43,826 bases of DNA from Longimonas sp040409695 (GTDB lineage Bacteria; Bacteroidota; Rhodothermia; Rhodothermales; Salinibacteraceae), in contig NZ_JARWGJ010000062.1 in the NCBI RefSeq assembly GCF_040409695.1, positions 1 through 43,826 of the forward strand. Reading direction: 5' to 3'. Every line of letters starts with the position of its first letter. Position 1 is the first letter of the stretch. Below the pieces are notes generated by a model. That model was not told the origin of the DNA. It ran no database searches and worked only from the letters and a program-made list of their open reading frames with translations. Made by a program: the position numbers and the translations under genes. Shown in pieces: positions 16,649-25,152 of the stretch.

Positions 16649-18280
16649 TTAGAGCGCCTCCAGAATCTCTTCATCGTCGTCTTCCTCATCCTTAACGATG
16701 TACGTGGAGGCTACGTCGCTCACCACATCGCGGATGTCAGACTCAACGTCTTCGCTCAGCTTACCGGTTTCGCGGATGCTGTCGAGTATGTCTGTATGCT
16801 GGGTTCGGACACGCTCAAGCAGGTCTTCTTCAAAGTCCTGTATGTCTTCGACAGGCACGTCGTCGAGTAGTCCTTCTGTGGCAGCATAGATGATAACAAC
16901 CTGCTCTTGTGCAGGTAAGGGCGAGAACTCGTCCTGCTTCAGGATCTCAACCATGCGCTCGCCGCGGTTTAGCTGGCGCTGGGTTGAGGCGTCCAGGTCA
17001 GATCCAAACTTAGCAAAGGCCTCAAGCTCGCGGTACTGCGACAGGTCGATACGCAGCGTACCGGCTACGCTTTTCATAGCTTTGATCTGCGCGCTTCCCC
17101 CCACACGGCTTACCGACGTCCCCACATCAATCGCGGGTCGTACGCCTGAGTTAAAGAGATCGGTTTCAAGGTAGATCTGACCATCCGTAATCGAAATTAC
17201 GTTAGTCGGGATATAGGCAGACACGTCGCCTGCCTGTGTTTCAATAACCGGCAGAGCCGTCAGCGACCCACCGCCCTGAACGCGGTCTTTGAGCCCTTCA
17301 GGCAGATTGTTCATATCTGCAGCCACCTCTTCGTTGTCGATAATCTTCGCACCGCGTTCCAGCAGGCGGCTGTGCAGGTAGAAGACATCTCCAGGGTAGG
17401 CCTCGCGCCCGGGTGGACGCCGCAGAAGCAGTGAGAGCTCACGATAAGCAACGGCTTGCTTCGAGAGATCGTCGTATGCCACCAGTGCGTGGCGCCCCGT
17501 GTCACGGAAGAACTCGCCGATGCAGGCCCCTGCAAAGGGGGCGATGTACTGCAGCGGCGTCGGCATAGAGGCCGACGCGTTCACAATCACCGTGTAGTCC
17601 ATGGCGTCGTTGCGCTCAAGTGCGCGTTGCACCTGAGCTACTGTTGAGTCTTTCTGCCCTACAGCAACGTAGATGCAGTAGACCGGCTTATCGGTATCAT
17701 GGGTTTGTTTTTGGTTGATGATCGTATCTACGATCACCGCTGTTTTTCCAGTCTGGCGATCGCCGATGACAAGCTCACGCTGGCCTCGGCCGATCGGGAC
17801 CATTGAGTCAACAGCTTTCAGCCCGGTCTGAAGCGGTTCGGTAACCGGTTCGCGGTAAATTACCCCAGGAGCCTTTCGCTCAAGTGGCATGTCAACTCCA
17901 TCTTCTTCAATGGGTCCTTTCCCATCAAGTGGGCGCCCGAGCGGGTCTACCACGCGTCCGAGCATGTGCTCGCTGACCGGGACCGACGCAATTTTACCTG
18001 TGCGGCGTGCTTCATCGCCCTCACTAACAGCATCGACTTCACCGAAGAGCACAACACCTACGTTGTCCTCTTCAAGGTTTAGCACCATGCCTTGCACACC
18101 GGAATCGGGAAACAAGACCAGTTCGCCGGCCTGAACGTTTGAGAGACCATAAAGCGTAGCAATACCGTCACCGGCTTGAAGCACAGTGCCTACTTCGTAG
18201 ACGTCAGCATCGGCTTCGAAGCCACCCAGTTCACGCTTAAGGACAGATGTTACTTCATCTGGTCGAATGGAAGTAGACAT
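16649..18280 (-). CDS. atpA: F-type ATP synthase alpha subunit
   Basis: AtpA is the non-catalytic nucleotide-binding subunit of the F1 hexamer. The 543-residue protein has the P-loop GDRQTGKT at residues 173-180 and the family-typical PAIDVGTSVSRVG segment near residue 375. The extreme C-terminus is strikingly acidic (DEEDDDEEILEAL), longer than in most bacteria, consistent with a halophilic lineage. ATG at 18280 gives MSTSIRPDEV, the usual short N-terminus. The gaps to its neighbours (atpH 126 bases upstream, atpG 112 bases downstream) are unusually wide for an atp operon. No Shine-Dalgarno sequence is visible. Confidence 0.98.
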   Translation of the reverse strand: MSTSIRPDEVTSVLKRELGGFEADADVYEVGTVLQAGDGIATLYGLSNVQAGELVLFPDSGVQGMVLNLEEDNVGVVLFGEVDAVSEGDEARRTGKIASVPVSEHMLGRVVDPLGRPLDGKGPIEEDGVDMPLERKAPGVIYREPVTEPLQTGLKAVDSMVPIGRGQRELVIGDRQTGKTAVIVDTIINQKQTHDTDKPVYCIYVAVGQKDSTVAQVQRALERNDAMDYTVIVNASASMPTPLQYIAPFAGACIGEFFRDTGRHALVAYDDLSKQAVAYRELSLLLRRPPGREAYPGDVFYLHSRLLERGAKIIDNEEVAADMNNLPEGLKDRVQGGGSLTALPVIETQAGDVSAYIPTNVISITDGQIYLETDLFNSGVRPAIDVGTSVSRVGGSAQIKAMKSVAGTLRIDLSQYRELEAFAKFGSDLDASTQRQLNRGERMVEILKQDEFSPLPAQEQVVIIYAATEGLLDDVPVEDIQDFEEDLLERVRTQHTDILDSIRETGKLSEDVESDIRDVVSDVASTYIVKDEEDDDEEILEAL

Positions 18281-18406
18281 AACGGAGTGGTGTTAAAGAG
18301 GTAAATGGTACAAAGGGATGCGCAGGTGAGGGCGTAGGCACTGTCACCTGCGAGGGAGTAGATTTCGCGGGATAGACCGTTTGCAGGCTGGGGCATCAGG
18401 CCCCGG

Positions 18407-18967
18407 CTATGCGGTGGCGGTCAGGTGTGCGTTGGTATGAAAGCGGTCACGCAGAGCTTCCAATTTGTGATGCACACTGCCATCATACACCTGATCACCA
18501 ATCTTCACAACGAGCCCGCCGATGAGAGACGGGTCTACCGTCACCTCCATACGGATCGTAGCGTCTGTCATCGTTTCGAGCGCCTGAGTGAGCATGCGTG
18601 TCTCTTCGTCATCCATCTCATGCGAGATGCGCACGTGAGCTTCTACGATGCCCTCTTGCTCGTTTCGTATCGAACGGTAGACCGACAGCATTTCATCGAT
18701 CAGTGTAAGGCGCTTTTTTCGAGCCAGAAGCTTGAGAAAACGAAGCGTAAGCTCATCAACCCGGTCGTCAAATAACGAACCAAGGACCCGGTTTTTCTGA
18801 TCAGCCGAGAGAACGGGGCTTTTGAAGAACCGGGCCAGTTCGTTGTTTTCTTCGATCGAGCGCTGAAGGAGCGCCATATCATCATCGATGGTATCGATGC
18901 GATCATTCGCTGTAGCTTCCTCGATCAGGGCCGAGGCGTATCGGGTTGCAACCGCACGTTGACTCAT
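18407..18967 (-). CDS. atpH: F-type ATP synthase delta subunit
   Basis: AtpH (the OSCP equivalent) links F1 to the b-subunit stalk. The 186-residue protein starts MSQRAVATRYASALIEEA, the conserved N-terminal helix, and has a FLKLLARKKRLTLIDEM segment near the middle. The C-terminal domain contains VDPSLIGGLVVKIGDQVYDGS, a hallmark of the family. It lies between atpF (62-base gap) and atpA (126-base gap) in the usual F-H-A order. No anomalies are seen. Confidence 0.97.
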   Translation of the reverse strand: MSQRAVATRYASALIEEATANDRIDTIDDDMALLQRSIEENNELARFFKSPVLSADQKNRVLGSLFDDRVDELTLRFLKLLARKKRLTLIDEMLSVYRSIRNEQEGIVEAHVRISHEMDDEETRMLTQALETMTDATIRMEVTVDPSLIGGLVVKIGDQVYDGSVHHKLEALRDRFHTNAHLTATA

Positions 18968-19029
18968 AAGACAAGGGGCCAGGCTGCAGAGCCGTGAAGG
19001 GCGCTACAGCGATGAAACGATACAGACGA

Positions 19030-19539
19030 TCAGTTTTTAGGCAGTTCGTCAATGAAATTGCTCACCAGCTGACGATGCCGATCGGCATCCAGGTCGGCTT
19101 GAACAACTTTGCGAGCTGCCTCAATAGCCAGGTCTGCGACTTCGTCGCGAAGATCTTCAAGAGCTCCCTGTTTCTCGCGTCGAATCTCCGCCTGCGCTTG
19201 GTCGCGCATACGGCTGATCTTGTCGCGTGTCTTCTCGAGCTCTTCTTCACGCAGCTCCTCGGCAGCCTCACGTGCTTCACGCAAGATCCGTTGCGCTTCA
19301 CGCTCGGCCTGGCGGCGTTTCTTTTCATTCTCTGCCTGCATTGCCTTGGCCTCTTCAAGGGCCTGCTCGGCACGCGTCATGGAGTCTTCGATGCGCGACT
19401 CGCGCTCGTCGAGCGCTTCGGTAATCGGCCCCCACCCAAACTTATACAGGAGGAACAGAAAGATGGCGAAGGCGAGCGCTTTCCAAAAGAAGAGGCCCGC
19501 GGTCGGCTCGATCAGGCTTTGAGCAAGATAGAAGGCCAT
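19030..19539 (-). CDS. atpF: F-type ATP synthase b subunit
   Basis: AtpF forms the peripheral stalk. ATG at 19539 gives 169 residues. One membrane helix lies near residues 14-34 (FFWKALAFAIFLFLLYKFGW), followed by GPITEALDERE and a long charged coiled coil, as in typical b subunits. The open frame continues upstream to 19662, but that part is Cys-, Pro- and Arg-rich and is rejected. It sits between atpE, 333 bases upstream, and atpH. Confidence 0.97.
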   Translation of the reverse strand: MAFYLAQSLIEPTAGLFFWKALAFAIFLFLLYKFGWGPITEALDERESRIEDSMTRAEQALEEAKAMQAENEKKRRQAEREAQRILREAREAAEELREEELEKTRDKISRMRDQAQAEIRREKQGALEDLRDEVADLAIEAARKVVQADLDADRHRQLVSNFIDELPKN

Positions 19540-19872
19540 AGTATACGGGGAAAAACGATACGGGAAACGTAAGGAGGTACTGCGCCAAGGCACAAGCGCC
19601 CCCCTAACAAGAGGAACGTGTTCAGGGTCTATGCAGCAGGTCAGGCACGTAGCATCTGGCAAACCTTTGTATAAGGATTAGCCACATTCTGCATGGTGCA
19701 AACCGAGAGGTGCTCAAGCAGAAGCATGTAACGGGATGTTGCATGTCCTGCTCCCACAGCCCAGACGGGCGCGAGCAGGCTCCTCTTTATACCAGTGCAG
19801 AACCACTTATGCAGGGTACAGCAGCGCGGTTGAATATGCGAGACGTCCAAAGACGCAACGTGGTTGGCTCAA
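19540..19872. other. Unusually long gap between atpE and atpF
   Basis: This 333-base stretch separates two genes normally almost adjacent. I find no supported protein gene, perfect terminator or consensus promoter. On the minus strand there is a short AT-containing stretch (AATCCTTATAC near 19670) but no matching upstream element. It may hold an internal promoter or a processing site that sets the high c-subunit ratio; this is speculation. Confidence 0.5.
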
Positions 19873-20103
19873 CTACGCAAAGAGAACCAGCAGCAGACAG
19901 ATAATAACGGAAAAGAGGGCCACACCCTCAATCAGACCGGCAGACACAATCATGAGTCCGCGAATGTCACCGGCAGCTTCTGGCTGGCGGGCTGCGCCGT
20001 CCATGGCCGAGTCAGCGAGGCGACCAATGCCATAGGCGGCACCGATGGTAGCGAGGCCGGCACCGAGGCCAGCAGCGAGGTATGCAAGAGCAGCAGCTTC
20101 CAT
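19873..20103 (-). CDS. atpE: F-type ATP synthase c subunit
   Basis: AtpE forms the proteolipid ring of Fo. ATG at 20103 gives 76 residues with two membrane helices joined by the polar loop ARQPEAAGD. Helix one carries the glycine-rich GLGAGLATIGAAYGIG packing motif and helix two the ion-binding Glu59 in GLIEGVALF. The residues after Glu59 are GVALF rather than the ST-type pattern of sodium-binding rings, so proton coupling is the simpler reading. The open frame extends upstream to 20379 in a part that overlaps atpB and is rejected. The preceding gap to atpB is 109 bases. Confidence 0.98.
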   Translation of the reverse strand: MEAAALAYLAAGLGAGLATIGAAYGIGRLADSAMDGAARQPEAAGDIRGLMIVSAGLIEGVALFSVIICLLLVLFA

Positions 20104-20212
20104 AGTATTAGGGTTACGTTGTCGTGATGTAAAAACGAAGGTCATGCAGAGTGCAGGGGCATGACGTCCCTGCCGCGAACGCCCCGAGGGGGCATACAGC
20201 GCGTAGTGCGGA

Positions 20213-21445
20213 TTAACCCGCAGCTGGTGCTGCAGCGGAAGATTGCGCCGATGCAGAAGCATCGGAATCATGATGCGAGGAGGCATGCTCCTCGTCATGG
20301 TGCCCATGCTCTTCAACGGCCATGCCAATGAAGAGCGCGGACAAAATGGTAAATACGTATGCCTGAATAAAGGCGACAAGCAGCTTTAGCAGCAAGATGA
20401 AAACGATGAATCCTGTACTAATGATGCCCGCTCCGAAGGATGCGGCGCTACTTGCAAATAGAACATTGATAATAAAGATGATTCCGATCAGGCTGAAGAT
20501 GACCAGTGAGCCCCCCATCATGTTAGCAAAGAGACGGATGGCGAGCGCTGCGTGGCGTGTGATGAGCCCCAGGATTTCGATCGGGACAAGGATAACGCGA
20601 ATTACCGCTGGCGCATCGGGAGGGCCAAGAAAAATGTGTTTCCAGTGGTCGGCTGTTGCGTAGACCTGCCCAATCACAAATGTAAAGAGCGCGAGTATCC
20701 CGGTCACGGCAAGGTTGCCTGTAGCAGACCCTGAGAAAGGCACGAGCCCAAGAATGTTGGCCGTTAGAATGAAGAAGAAGGCACTCAGCAGATACGGGAC
20801 AAACTTTTTGTACTTGGCGCCGATGTTTGGCTTAGCCACTTCATCACGAATGAATACAATAATGACCTCCATCATATTCTGGAGTACACCACGGGGCGCC
20901 TCTTTTCGGCCAACACCTCGCTTGTACCGATTGGCCAGCGTCACAAAAATCAAAAACACGAGTGCCATTGCAGCAAGCCCAAACATGAAGTGACGCGTGA
21001 TCGAAAAGTCGGCAACAATGTGCCCACCTTCCTCAGCAAGAGCCACGGGGCTGTACAGGTGCGACTTGCTTGCTTTCTTTTCCGCGAGGGCTTCCGGATC
21101 AGTGACGAGCGTCTCGCCGTCCATCAGCCCATAGCGCCCGGAGTCAAGCAAGCTTTTCGTGGAAGCAAAAGCATCAATTCCAATATTCCCTTCTGCATCC
21201 CTTGTCAGCATGATGCGTGGCAGCTCCACACTGAAAAACGGGTTGAAGTCGAGGTAAAATCCGTCAGCAGCGTGTCCGACAACCGATCGGTCTACAATGT
21301 AATCGAGCGTAAGCCCATTGCTTTCGCTATCTTGATCGGTCGTCTGGGCGGAAGCGGATGTGCTCAATGCCGTGAGGCTAAGCGCGGATAGCATTAGCCC
21401 GACAAGCAGAACGTAACGGAATGATAAGCAGGAGTATCGATCCAC
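20213..21445 (-). CDS. atpB: F-type ATP synthase a subunit, with signal peptide and His-rich tail
   Basis: AtpB forms the proton half-channels of Fo. The 410-residue protein starts at a GTG (21445). It has a signal-peptide-like N-terminus (VLLVGLMLSALSLTALS then ASAQ) and a soluble extension of about 110 residues before the membrane part, as seen in Bacteroidota AtpB. The essential Arg is in RLFANMMGG. The C-terminus is a His- and Ser-rich tail (HGHHDEEHASSHHDSD) then Ala-rich, which is unusual. The in-frame ATG at 21394 would leave too short a signal peptide, so GTG is preferred. The AtpI-like gene ends 30 bases upstream. Confidence 0.95.
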   Translation of the reverse strand: MDRYSCLSFRYVLLVGLMLSALSLTALSTSASAQTTDQDSESNGLTLDYIVDRSVVGHAADGFYLDFNPFFSVELPRIMLTRDAEGNIGIDAFASTKSLLDSGRYGLMDGETLVTDPEALAEKKASKSHLYSPVALAEEGGHIVADFSITRHFMFGLAAMALVFLIFVTLANRYKRGVGRKEAPRGVLQNMMEVIIVFIRDEVAKPNIGAKYKKFVPYLLSAFFFILTANILGLVPFSGSATGNLAVTGILALFTFVIGQVYATADHWKHIFLGPPDAPAVIRVILVPIEILGLITRHAALAIRLFANMMGGSLVIFSLIGIIFIINVLFASSAASFGAGIISTGFIVFILLLKLLVAFIQAYVFTILSALFIGMAVEEHGHHDEEHASSHHDSDASASAQSSAAAPAAG

Positions 21446-21475
21446 CGAGTCGAGTAGGTCAGTCTGAAAGAAACG

Positions 21476-21787
21476 TCAGGAGCATGTATTGCTGGTGTGC
21501 CTCCATATGATCACTGTTTCGAGCACTACACTCACAATGAGTGCCGTGACGAGCGCTATCACGAAGGCGGTTTTATGAACCGGGAGCATCGTGGCTACAA
21601 GAGCAAGCCCACCAAGAACGACTGCCATGCGAAGCAAGATGCCTCGCACTGTCGCACGTGTCGCACCTGTGATCGAAGACGCTCGGAGCGCGCCTCTGTG
21701 CGTCACAACGCGAATGAGTGTACTTGCCGCAACAATGCCAACCCCCAGGATTGCACTGAACCACCATGTAGAGAGCAGACCGTGCAT
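21476..21787 (-). CDS. Small membrane protein, AtpI-like (inferred from position)
   Basis: A 103-residue protein with three to four hydrophobic segments near residues 6-26, 46-68 and 72-93. Its sequence is not diagnostic. Its place between atpZ and atpB, with 30 bases to atpB, matches the small ATP synthase assembly protein found there in Bacteroidota, so an AtpI-like role in c-ring assembly or Mg2+ handling is likely. The 219-base gap on its upstream side is unusual and may hold a promoter. The assignment rests on context. Confidence 0.6.
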   Translation of the reverse strand: MHGLLSTWWFSAILGVGIVAASTLIRVVTHRGALRASSITGATRATVRGILLRMAVVLGGLALVATMLPVHKTAFVIALVTALIVSVVLETVIIWRHTSNTCS

Positions 21788-22006
21788 AGCTTCACCGGCT
21801 CAACACCATTTAACAACTAATGTGTGCTGGCGTAGCTGTTTCCGAGCCCGTCGCTTTTTGACGGGTCAAGCAGGACTGAAGCCAAGCATCTGTGGCTGCA
21901 TATCACACATCACAAAGTGTAAAGCATGAAGCGGTGGAAGACCTGTGAATAGCAGAAAATAGCCGCCTCATACGATGAATAAAAAATGAAAGGCGGGACT
22001 TAGCAT

Positions 22007-22288
22007 CTATCTGCGCGGTGGGTTTCCTCCATAGTACAGTTCCGTCACAATGTATCCTACAGATATCACCGCCAACAAACTGCCGACCATCACAAAAACA
22101 GGAGTTGTGTTGAGCGCAAGATCGACGCCCCACCCAAGCAGTGGGGGCCCACCGGCTGCCCCAACCAGGCGCCAGCCTAAGTCAAGGTGTGGAGCCACGT
22201 CGTGCCACGCGTCACGCCAAGGGGTTTGGGTTTTTCTGGGCTCTGCTTTGTCTCCTCGTTCTGGACTGTCAGTGCCATTTATATCCAT
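22007..22288 (-). CDS. atpZ: AtpZ/AtpI-family ATP synthase accessory protein
   Basis: A 93-residue protein with a polar, charged N-terminus and two membrane helices forming a hairpin. The segment LGWRLVGAAGGPPLLGWGVDLAL followed by a short TTPVFVMVG loop fits the AtpZ pattern of G...G and D before a short turn. AtpZ and AtpI form an assembly complex for F-type ATP synthases. ATG at 22288 is preferred over a TTG at 22294. The symbol follows the family; the match is by eye. Confidence 0.75.
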   Translation of the reverse strand: MDINGTDSPERGDKAEPRKTQTPWRDAWHDVAPHLDLGWRLVGAAGGPPLLGWGVDLALNTTPVFVMVGSLLAVISVGYIVTELYYGGNPPRR

Positions 22289-22386
22289 TTTCAAGCCTCT
22301 TGACGGCGTTCGAGTGGGGATGAGAAGCCACTACGCTATGCAATGCAATAGATCGTCTCTCTTCTCAACTCACTCTCGCGCCGTGT

Positions 22387-22902
22387 TTACGACGCCGACT
22401 TCGTTTTGTCTTTCTTTGATGCTGAAGACGCTCCTCTGTCTTCCGACTTCTCGCCTGTGGGGGTCGACTTCTTCTGCCCGGGTGCTGTGTCTGACGCAGC
22501 TTCTGCGTCCTTGCTGGCTCCTATTTCTTCCATTGAGCAACTGCCTGTAAAAAGTGCGCCTTCTTCCACAACCAGGCGTTTTGTATGGATGTCGCCTTCA
22601 ATTCGGGCTGTGCTCTTCAACACCAAGCATTCGCTCACGCGCACCTCTCCTTGTACGCGTCCCGCAACGTCGGCATTGGTAGCAACAACCTCACCATCTA
22701 CCGACCCGCTCTCCGCGATAATAGCACGCCCTTCGACACGTATAGTCCCCACAATGTGGCCGCTGGTGCGCACGTCGTTTTCGGCATGAAGCGTACCCTC
22801 GAACGTCGTTCCTTCTCCAACAAGGTTAATCTGATCCGATACTGCTCGCTTATTCTGTGCCATATTCTTATTGTCTGTTTTTTTCGACGAGAAAATTCCC
22901 AT
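22387..22902 (-). CDS. Bactofilin (polymer-forming cytoskeletal protein)
   Basis: A 171-residue bactofilin (DUF583). The core at about residues 22-120 is a right-handed beta-helix made of short repeats such as GEGTTFEGTLHAENDVRTSG, SGSVDGEVVATNADVAG and GRVQGEVRVS. A polar Lys/Ser-rich tail of about 50 residues follows (KKSTPTGEKSED). Bactofilins polymerise without nucleotide and localise envelope enzymes. ATG at 22902 (MGIFSSKK) is chosen over the longer open frame because the extension is not protein-like. The M23 peptidase gene lies 116 bases upstream on the same strand, a pairing seen widely in bacteria where bactofilin positions a peptidoglycan hydrolase. Confidence 0.93.
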   Translation of the reverse strand: MGIFSSKKTDNKNMAQNKRAVSDQINLVGEGTTFEGTLHAENDVRTSGHIVGTIRVEGRAIIAESGSVDGEVVATNADVAGRVQGEVRVSECLVLKSTARIEGDIHTKRLVVEEGALFTGSCSMEEIGASKDAEAASDTAPGQKKSTPTGEKSEDRGASSASKKDKTKSAS

Positions 22903-23018
22903 GGGTTGTAGGCAGTGATTTTGAACGAAATTAGCCCGCAGTTTGCAAGCTGACCTATGCCAATTTAGTGCTTGCATCGCAGCAGCGTGTTGTCGCTATT
23001 TGCGACATATCTGTGCTA

Positions 23019-23912
23019 CTACCAGCCCGCAATAAACGAACGAGGATCTTGTGCCAGTCCGTGGTGCCAGAGCTCAAAATGAAGGTGCGGTCCTGTTGTG
23101 ATCTCGCCCGAATTGCCAGTAACGGCAATGACCTCTTGCTCCCGCACTTGTTCGCCAACTTGCTTCAGCACGCGTTTGTTGTGTTTGTAGACCGAGAGAT
23201 AGCCGCCACCATGTTGCACAGCGATTGTATACCCTCCTTCCTGGGTCCAGTCAGACAAGACCACGTATCCATCCCCGATTGTGCGTACGAATGAGCCCTC
23301 TTGCACAGCAATATCTAACGCATAGTGGCCTGCACGCGGATCAAAGCCCCGTGTCGGATAGCCGGTCTCGACAGGAGGCGGTACGGGCATGGACAGTGCT
23401 GGGAGATCGTATTCAGCTGTGGCTGCCGGGGCGGCTTGCTGATCTCCGCTGAACCGGGTCAGCATGAGCGCGGGCTGTTCGTGTAACGACCAGCTATCGC
23501 TACTTGGCGCCGGGCTGTAATCATCGACATCGGAACCAGCGCTCCCTTCGTCTTGCTGTACAGCTTCAGAACTTCCATCAACGCTGCCCGTCAGTAGCGC
23601 CTGGAGTCGCTCAATATACTGTTGCTGTACGCTTAACGTGTCTTGCAGCGCAGCCACGCGTACGGCGTTGAGCTGTGCGCTACGTTCCATTTCTTCGGTA
23701 CCGTATCCAGGAATAAGCTGGCGCAGCGGTGTAAATGCAAGTACACTCACCGCTACGAGCATGGCCACAAGCATAGAACTCCCCCAGATGAAAAGGAGAC
23801 GACGGGGCTCTACTTGATATCGGCGCGGCTCTTCGACCGTGTTCTCATCAAGAAGGAGAACCGTGTACGTTGTGTCAATGTCGCTAAACAGTTCTTTCAG
23901 GAACGCCCACAT
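23019..23912 (-). CDS. Membrane-anchored M23 (LytM) metallopeptidase
   Basis: A 297-residue type II membrane protein: cytosolic N-terminus, helix at residues 39-61, then a coiled-coil-like stretch (residues 75-108, VQQQYIERLQ), a polar linker and a C-terminal M23 domain (from residue 180). The zinc ligands are present as GHYALD (His196, Asp200) and HLHFE (His276, His278), so it should be an active peptidoglycan endopeptidase rather than a dead EnvC-type homologue. It fits with bactofilin, which could position it. The N-terminal SDIDTTYTVLLLDENTVEEPRR is typical of Bacteroidota homologues. It is divergent from rpsT. Confidence 0.92.
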   Translation of the reverse strand: MWAFLKELFSDIDTTYTVLLLDENTVEEPRRYQVEPRRLLFIWGSSMLVAMLVAVSVLAFTPLRQLIPGYGTEEMERSAQLNAVRVAALQDTLSVQQQYIERLQALLTGSVDGSSEAVQQDEGSAGSDVDDYSPAPSSDSWSLHEQPALMLTRFSGDQQAAPAATAEYDLPALSMPVPPPVETGYPTRGFDPRAGHYALDIAVQEGSFVRTIGDGYVVLSDWTQEGGYTIAVQHGGGYLSVYKHNKRVLKQVGEQVREQEVIAVTGNSGEITTGPHLHFELWHHGLAQDPRSFIAGW

Positions 23913-24100
23913 GACGGTATGATGCTTAAGTTAAGGAGAGGGCTTACAGCGCGTTGATGCCTAATTTATGGAGTATTGGGAAACATCCGGCATGAGTGCC
24001 GGTGGATTGCTCCTGTTGTGTATTCAGCAAGGTTGCTGATCCAGCGCTATACGCCAGCACACATACTTGAACTACGTCACAGACCCATTACACGTTTACT

Positions 24101-24352
24101 ATGCCCCAACATAAATCTGCAAAGAAGCGCCTTCGCCAGGATGCCAAGAAACGAGTCCGCAACCGCGCGCAGAAGCGCAAGGTGCGTACCCTCGTCCAGA
24201 AATTAAAGTCTACAACCGATGCAGAAGAAGCGCGTGCTCTTTTGCCCAACGTTAAGAAGGGACTGGACCGCCTCGTCTCTAAGAACCTTATTCATAAGAA
24301 CAAAGCTGCTAACAAAAAGAGCAAGCTGGAGAAGTATGTAAATAGTCTGTAA
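24101..24352 (+). CDS. rpsT: 30S ribosomal protein S20
   Basis: An 83-residue Lys- and Arg-rich helical protein starting MPQHKSAKKRLRQDAKKR and ending KAANKKSKLEKYVNSL, the standard S20 features. It binds 16S rRNA in the small subunit. ATG at 24101 is unambiguous and no Shine-Dalgarno sequence precedes it. It stands alone, divergent from the M23 gene, with no clear terminator after the stop. Confidence 0.98.
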   Translation: MPQHKSAKKRLRQDAKKRVRNRAQKRKVRTLVQKLKSTTDAEEARALLPNVKKGLDRLVSKNLIHKNKAANKKSKLEKYVNSL

Positions 24353-24639
24353 GCGGCTTCTGCAACCTCATCAAGCAGTCGACGCAATTTGGCGCTCTCT
24401 GCAGTGCGAGCAACACTGCGTGGAAAAACCGGCCTAAACGCACCAGGCTGGAACCCAGCGGACCGAAATGAACCGAGCGCCGCTGCAAGACACCACGGGT
24501 TCGATATGTATGTCCGATACGTCAACGACTTCCCGCTCTTTTGAATAAGCGGGCGCTTGCCAAGTCCGTCTCGCCGTGACTTTTCCCGAAGCTGTCAATC
24601 ACTCTGGCTTCGTGTATTCGTAAAAGTTGGTCCGAGACC

Positions 24640-24670
24640 TTTGATTTTACGATACATCTTCATACATTTG
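24640..24670 (+). promoter_or_regulatory. Bacteroidota-type promoter
   Basis: TTTG at 24640-24643 and TACATTTG at 24663-24670 are separated by exactly 19 bases, matching the -33 TTTG and -7 TAnnTTTG consensus. Transcription should start around 24675-24678, about 475 bases before the nearest confirmed plus-strand gene. Confidence 0.6.
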
Positions 24671-24676
24671 AAGCGG

Positions 24677-24980
24677 TATTGCCTTGCTCCTTACAGCCAC
24701 AACGTCAATACTGTGAGCAAGATATAGCTGGCTTGAGCAGATATGAGACGTTTCTGCCGTTAGCTTTTTTCATTCTGCCACTTGGTTTACGACGTACAAG
24801 CCCGTACGCAATCATGTGTGTGCGTCACGGCTTCTCTTGCGTAAGACAAATTTGCAACATGGATGAGATGATGCAATCATCGCATTCTCAGAGTGATCTG
24901 TGCAGGTATGCACGCATCGCGCTTTCGTCCTTAAATGAACATGCTCGCGAAATACCCTTGACCGCTGAATAGCGTTTTTT
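24677..24980 (+). other. Possible orphan transcript or small gene
   Basis: The region starts just after the promoter and ends at the weak hairpin CGCT-GAAT-AGCG followed by six T (24963-24980). A plus-strand open frame starting with TTG at 24679 ends at 24972, inside the hairpin. Within it an ATG at 24859 would encode a 37-residue peptide (MDEMMQSSHSQSDLC start). The composition of the longer frame is not protein-like, so a small RNA is equally possible. It could also be the leader of the ompA-like gene. Confidence 0.3.
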
Positions 24981-25152
24981 CGCAGAATGGGTAAACCCTC
25001 TGCAGCCTTTAAGGCACCCTGTGTGTCCTGGCCATCATCGCATTTTGTCAGCGGTATTACAAATACAAAGCTCTCGGCTTGCTTTCATGCATGCTGAGTA
25101 GCGCTCAATGATCACTTGTCCGACACTGCCTCCTAAGAATCTTTTCAGAGCT

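Larger units (their letters stand above)
24353..25152. other. 800-base gap with an orphan promoter
   Basis: The first 280 bases show no feature I can support, apart from a weak dyad (CCCGCT...AGCGGG near 24531-24552) without a T-run. From 24640 a consensus Bacteroidota promoter starts a possible 300-base transcript ending at a weak hairpin near 24980. The last 170 bases before the ompA-like gene hold no further consensus promoter. Confidence 0.6.

Noticed and set aside
19641..19850. Small minus-strand frame in the atpE-atpF gap
   Set aside because: Cys- and His-rich with no coding character; starts and stops do not fit operon spacing.
21847..21865. Hairpin CCCGTC-GCTTTTT-GACGGG as a terminator
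   Set aside because: Six-base stem with the T-run in the loop and no T-run after the stem on either strand.
24292..24525. Minus-strand frame of 77 codons overlapping the end of rpsT
   Set aside because: Overlaps rpsT, no upstream signal and low-complexity composition.
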